The notes below the pieces were generated by a model, which ran no database searches, was not told the origin of the DNA, and saw only the letters and a program-made list of their open reading frames with translations. Both the position numbers and the translations under genes were made by a program. A DNA stretch of 64,000 bases, from positions 35,001 to 99,000 of the forward strand of contig CAJNDS010000456.1 of NCBI GenBank assembly GCA_905221605.1, written 5' to 3'. Shown one piece after another: positions 61,185-64,000 of this stretch; position 1 is the first letter of the stretch, and every line of letters starts with the position of its first letter. Source of the stretch: Symbiodinium natans (taxonomy: Eukaryota > Sar > Dinophyceae > Suessiales > Symbiodiniaceae).

Positions 61185-61251
61185 GCAAAGCAAGCTGACC
61201 TATCTTCTGACGGACGCACTGAACGGCAACAGCAAGACACACATGGCCGCC
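61185..61251 (+). CDS. Kinesin motor exon 3
   Basis: After a GATGAAG acceptor the first base completes AGG (Arg), then QSKLTYLLTDALNGNSKTHM and AA. Known kinesins have R(N/D/Q)SKLT.LL...L.GNSKT.M in this loop-12/alpha-5 region, and the SKLTYLL form is frequent in kinesin-14. With exons 1 and 2 this restores an uninterrupted stretch of about 54 motor residues. The ATP-binding P-loop, switch I and the neck were not found, so the gene is larger than what is visible or is a fragment. Donor after about 61251 is unresolved. Confidence 0.75.
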
Positions 61252-61417
61252 AGCTTACGTGTGAAAAAGCCTTGGTTTGCACAAGCGAGCCTTAATTGTT
61301 TGCTTACTTGACTTACCTGCGGTCGTTTAAGTAAGTTTGTTTCCCGGTAGCTTTGTGGAAGCTGCATGCGTGCCCTAACTTATAGGGACGGTGTCCGAGC
61401 AGTTAATATTGATATTG

Positions 61418-61436
61418 CCCCCCCCCCCCCCCCCCC
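61418..61436. repeat. 19-nt poly-C run
   Basis: There are nineteen consecutive C, preceded by a short AT-rich patch (TTAATATTGATATTG). Confidence 0.9.
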
Positions 61437-62218
61437 ACGAACCGAAATGCCGAAAGCGATTGCAAATTGTAATTCGAGGCTTGTCCCGGCAGAAACTACT
61501 TAGGGCAGTTGACGGCCTCTGAGGTTGCAGCAATCTCTCGCCAGCACCGAGATGGAGGACGTTCACAGCATCCCATGGCAGAGACCACAAGGCTTAATGT
61601 GGCCATTGTGCTGACATGAAGAAAGCCGCCTTCAAGTCAGCATTGTTCTGAAATGAGAGGAGACGCTTCGGGACGCTTCGTTTCGCGAGCTCTGTCAAGA
61701 AGGCCTGTTGTTCAAAGGACGATTCGCTTGACTATCGTTCCGCATCTGTGTCGACAGCGCTTCGTAGTGGGGGGGGTGGGGGGGGAGGGGGGGGGAAGGA
61801 CTGGGGGTGCGAAGAAGCAGTGGGTTTTCACTGACGCCGCCCCCGGCTGGGGTCGGCGGATATATAAGGTCTTGTAATTTTGAGGCATATTCCATTGCAG
61901 TCTCTGAGTATTTCTGAAAAAAAAGGGATATTGTCTCTGGGTAGCTAAGCCCGTCTGACACATTTTAGCTTCGAGTCTGCTCTGCTCAATGCACAGTCGA
62001 CTTTCAGGTTGATCTCTGCTCTGAATTTCGGGTCTTGGGGTTTAGGGTGCAGGGTTGTGGGTTGTAGGGTTTCGGGTTGTAGGGGTTAGAGATTGTTCTT
62101 AGAGTTCGGTAAGAAACTGTCTACCAGGGTGACTTTAGCACTTTGGCAGGCCCTGGCAGGCCTGAGCCTGCCATTTGCCACTGGCGGCATGCTGGGAGGC
62201 CTTTCTTTTTTTGTTTGA

Positions 62219-62238
62219 GGGGGGGGGGGGGGGGGGGG
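62219..62238. repeat. 20-nt poly-G run
   Basis: Twenty consecutive G are preceded by a TTTCTTTTTTTGTTT tract, the same G-beside-T arrangement as at 6532-6557. Confidence 0.9.
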
Positions 62239-64000
62239 CTTGGGTTCAAGGTGTTCCAAAGTGCCGCGGTCCCGACCCGCGCCAGGGAGTGGTGGCTGAG
62301 AAACAAGTGGATTTACAAGAACCCCTGCTTCGAACAACCCTGCCATGGCTCACACAAACGCGGAGATTTTACACGCAAGCAAACAAAGAAAGGTCCTTGA
62401 ACTGATAGCTACTTCTAGGGACTGTGGGCTACAGCACCTACAGTCTGAAACGTTGGTTGTGCTGTACGGTTGAAGCATGCTCAAGGCTTACTGACCGAAG
62501 CGAACCCCCCGATGAGGCTCCGGTTGTCGACCATTTACCATCACAGTTGTCGACCCTTTGCCATCACGGCATTGCCAGGCCAATCGGGTCCTATGGGTCC
62601 TAGTTCTTGTTTACGCTGACCTCGACAAGCTTACTCATTGCTTATACTCGCAGGATTGGAGCACGTGCGCTCCATCGCCAAGCTCAACACGTTAATCGTG
62701 AGCCGGACTGCATCATTAAGGCAGTATATGCGATAAGTAAACAGTCGACAAACATCGACAAACGATACGCATGCTACAATGGAAGTCCAGGTTTGGATTC
62801 CAAGGCTCGCTGACTTTCCAGCAATGCGGTGTGCAGATTTTCGTAGAGAGCACGGACCTTCGCTGGATCGTGTTGTTGGATGCGTGGGTCGGCGAGGCGC
62901 TGTGGAAAAAGGGGGTGTGCCTTCCACCTTCCTCAGGAGCCTGTAGTCTCGGCCAGCCCGTGCAAGCAGCGGGGGGCACAGCCGGGATCGTGGTGTTTCG
63001 ACCTCAGCCACGGGATGAGGTTAACGTAGTGCAACGTAGCGTGAGCGCCTAGTTTCGTGCCATGCGATGCCTGGTGGACCCGGCCTCACTGCTGCAGATC
63101 ACATACTCTGGGCGCAGAGGACAGGACGTTGAAGCCGAGCGAAGGCACACAAGACATATCAGTCACAGAATGATAGAGTCACAGCTGCCAGGATTCAGAA
63201 GGAGGAAATAAATGCAAAGTCACGTCCAGATGGATTCTCAGTTCGAGCTGCGGTGAGCGTGCGCCACTTAAAGGGAGGTGCCTGAAAGCCTGAAAGCGTC
63301 CAGACGTTCATGCATGGTTAAACTGCAGCGGTCTGTAAGCAGGGGCCCTGAAGGTTTTCAGTCATGGGTCCCCGTGCAACCCAACGGACCCAACGCCAAC
63401 TCACACCGCCCAGATTCTATCATGTCTTCAGCTCTAGCATTGGGCTGCAAGTTGGGCCCTGCAAGTCCAAGCCCACGTACTGACACATTCCCTTCTCATT
63501 CCCTATCCCACCAACCTTCGTGAAAACGACCTCGGCTTAAGAATGCCGGTTCTTGTTTGTTGTTTTTTTGTTCATCTGCTGATGTGGAGATTCACCACAG
63601 GATGTCCCGACAGATTGCTTCACTCACTGAGTCGCTGCTGAAAGTGCAATCAGCTTGGGCGAGATGTGTCCAAGGAACTGAGAGACTGAAGTGAGGTTGA
63701 GATGGTTGAGAAACCAGGAACTGCGTGAAGAGAGCTCAACAGCGGAAGCCACGAAGGTGGCATAGTGCGTTAGCATACGATTGTGTCGTAGCAGAGGCGA
63801 GGGCCATGGCTATGTTTCATCAAGAAAAGCACTTCCCATCACTTGCCCCTTGCCTCAACCCCCTTCCCCCCCCTCCAACACATGGACATGCATGCGCCTT
63901 CGCGGATACACCGGTGAAACCGCGAATGCGCGAACCGCAAACTTATGGACGCGAACACGCGAACATGCAAACACGTGTTTTTTTTGGATGCGTGGCTTCT

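Larger units (their letters stand above)
61260..64000. other. No further gene seen; homopolymer tracts and telomere-like patch
   Basis: C-run of 19 at 61418-61436, G-rich tract at about 61769-61798, TTTAGGG-like patch at 62035-62095, and G-run of 20 at 62219-62238. Later exons of the kinesin could be here but none was recognised. Confidence 0.4.

Noticed and set aside
62589..62612. CCTATGGGTCCTAGTTC, like the shared core of the introners
   Set aside because: Neither the CTTGGG left end nor the GGGCCCCC...CACCCTAG right end is present nearby, and there is no exon context. It is probably chance or too decayed to call.
1..64000. Spliced-leader RNA gene or relict leader (CCGTAGCCATTTTGGCTCAAG type)
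   Set aside because: No full or near-full match to the dinoflagellate leader was noticed on either strand, although a computed search would be more reliable than reading.

Overview
The window looks like nuclear DNA of a dinoflagellate, most likely in or near the Symbiodiniaceae; this is an inference from several signs rather than from a marker gene. Genes are sparse and scattered. Introns use GC-AG, GA-AG and GT-AG borders side by side. Degenerate TTTAGGG blocks are spread through non-coding DNA, minisatellites and homopolymer G/C runs are common, and there are decayed reverse transcriptases with very GC-rich codons. A fragment of mitochondrial cox1 lies next to a cob-like fragment. Proteins are long mosaics of Cys-rich, Ala-rich and EF-hand modules. 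No operon, CRISPR array, tRNA, rRNA or spliced-leader gene was recognised.

Layout. 1-10.9 kb: no supportable gene, only short repeats and a 26-bp minisatellite. 10.9-13.15 kb (minus): an AT-richer, frameshifted DNA polymerase plus SF1 helicase relic, followed to 14.1 kb by telomere-like DNA. 14.1-19.6 kb: mostly empty, with two coding-like patches. 19.65-22.8 kb: a 56-bp minisatellite abutting a decayed non-LTR-type reverse transcriptase (plus), which abuts a second, different RT fragment (minus). 25.1-26.9 kb: a duplicated set of coiled-coil exons. 27.9-28.2 kb: a mitochondrial insertion. 30.9-37.1 kb: a Cys-rich/Ala-rich mosaic gene whose exons are tandemly duplicated. 38.2-39.6 kb: a repeat protein with one EF-hand, followed by a 62-nt palindrome. 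40.6-41.4 kb (minus): another AT-rich decayed coding island. 42.6-44.4 kb: an SMP plus C2 lipid-transfer tether. 47.4-48.6 kb: an EF-hand prolyl 4-hydroxylase split by a GC-AG intron. 50.98-57.88 kb: a 2230-residue secreted mosaic protein. 59.6-60.1 kb (minus): a third AT-rich island. 60.3-61.25 kb: three small exons of a kinesin motor. 61.3-64 kb: nothing further recognised.

The most striking feature is in the 50.98-57.88 kb gene. Its only two visible introns are copies of one short element of about 100 bp. Each copy has imperfect terminal inverted repeats beginning CTTGGG and ending CCCTAG, and each is flanked by its own 4-bp target duplication (AGGA, GTCA). Removing them precisely restores a split Cys-rich module and a Cys-rich C-terminus. 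They therefore behave as introners: DNA-transposon-like elements that create spliceable introns on insertion. In copy 1 the duplicated target supplies both splice borders (GA...AG). In copy 2 the target supplies GT and the element supplies AG.

The genes do not form an obvious pathway. The recurring theme is growth of secreted or structural proteins by duplication of modules and exons, in a genome heavily seeded with mobile and organellar DNA.
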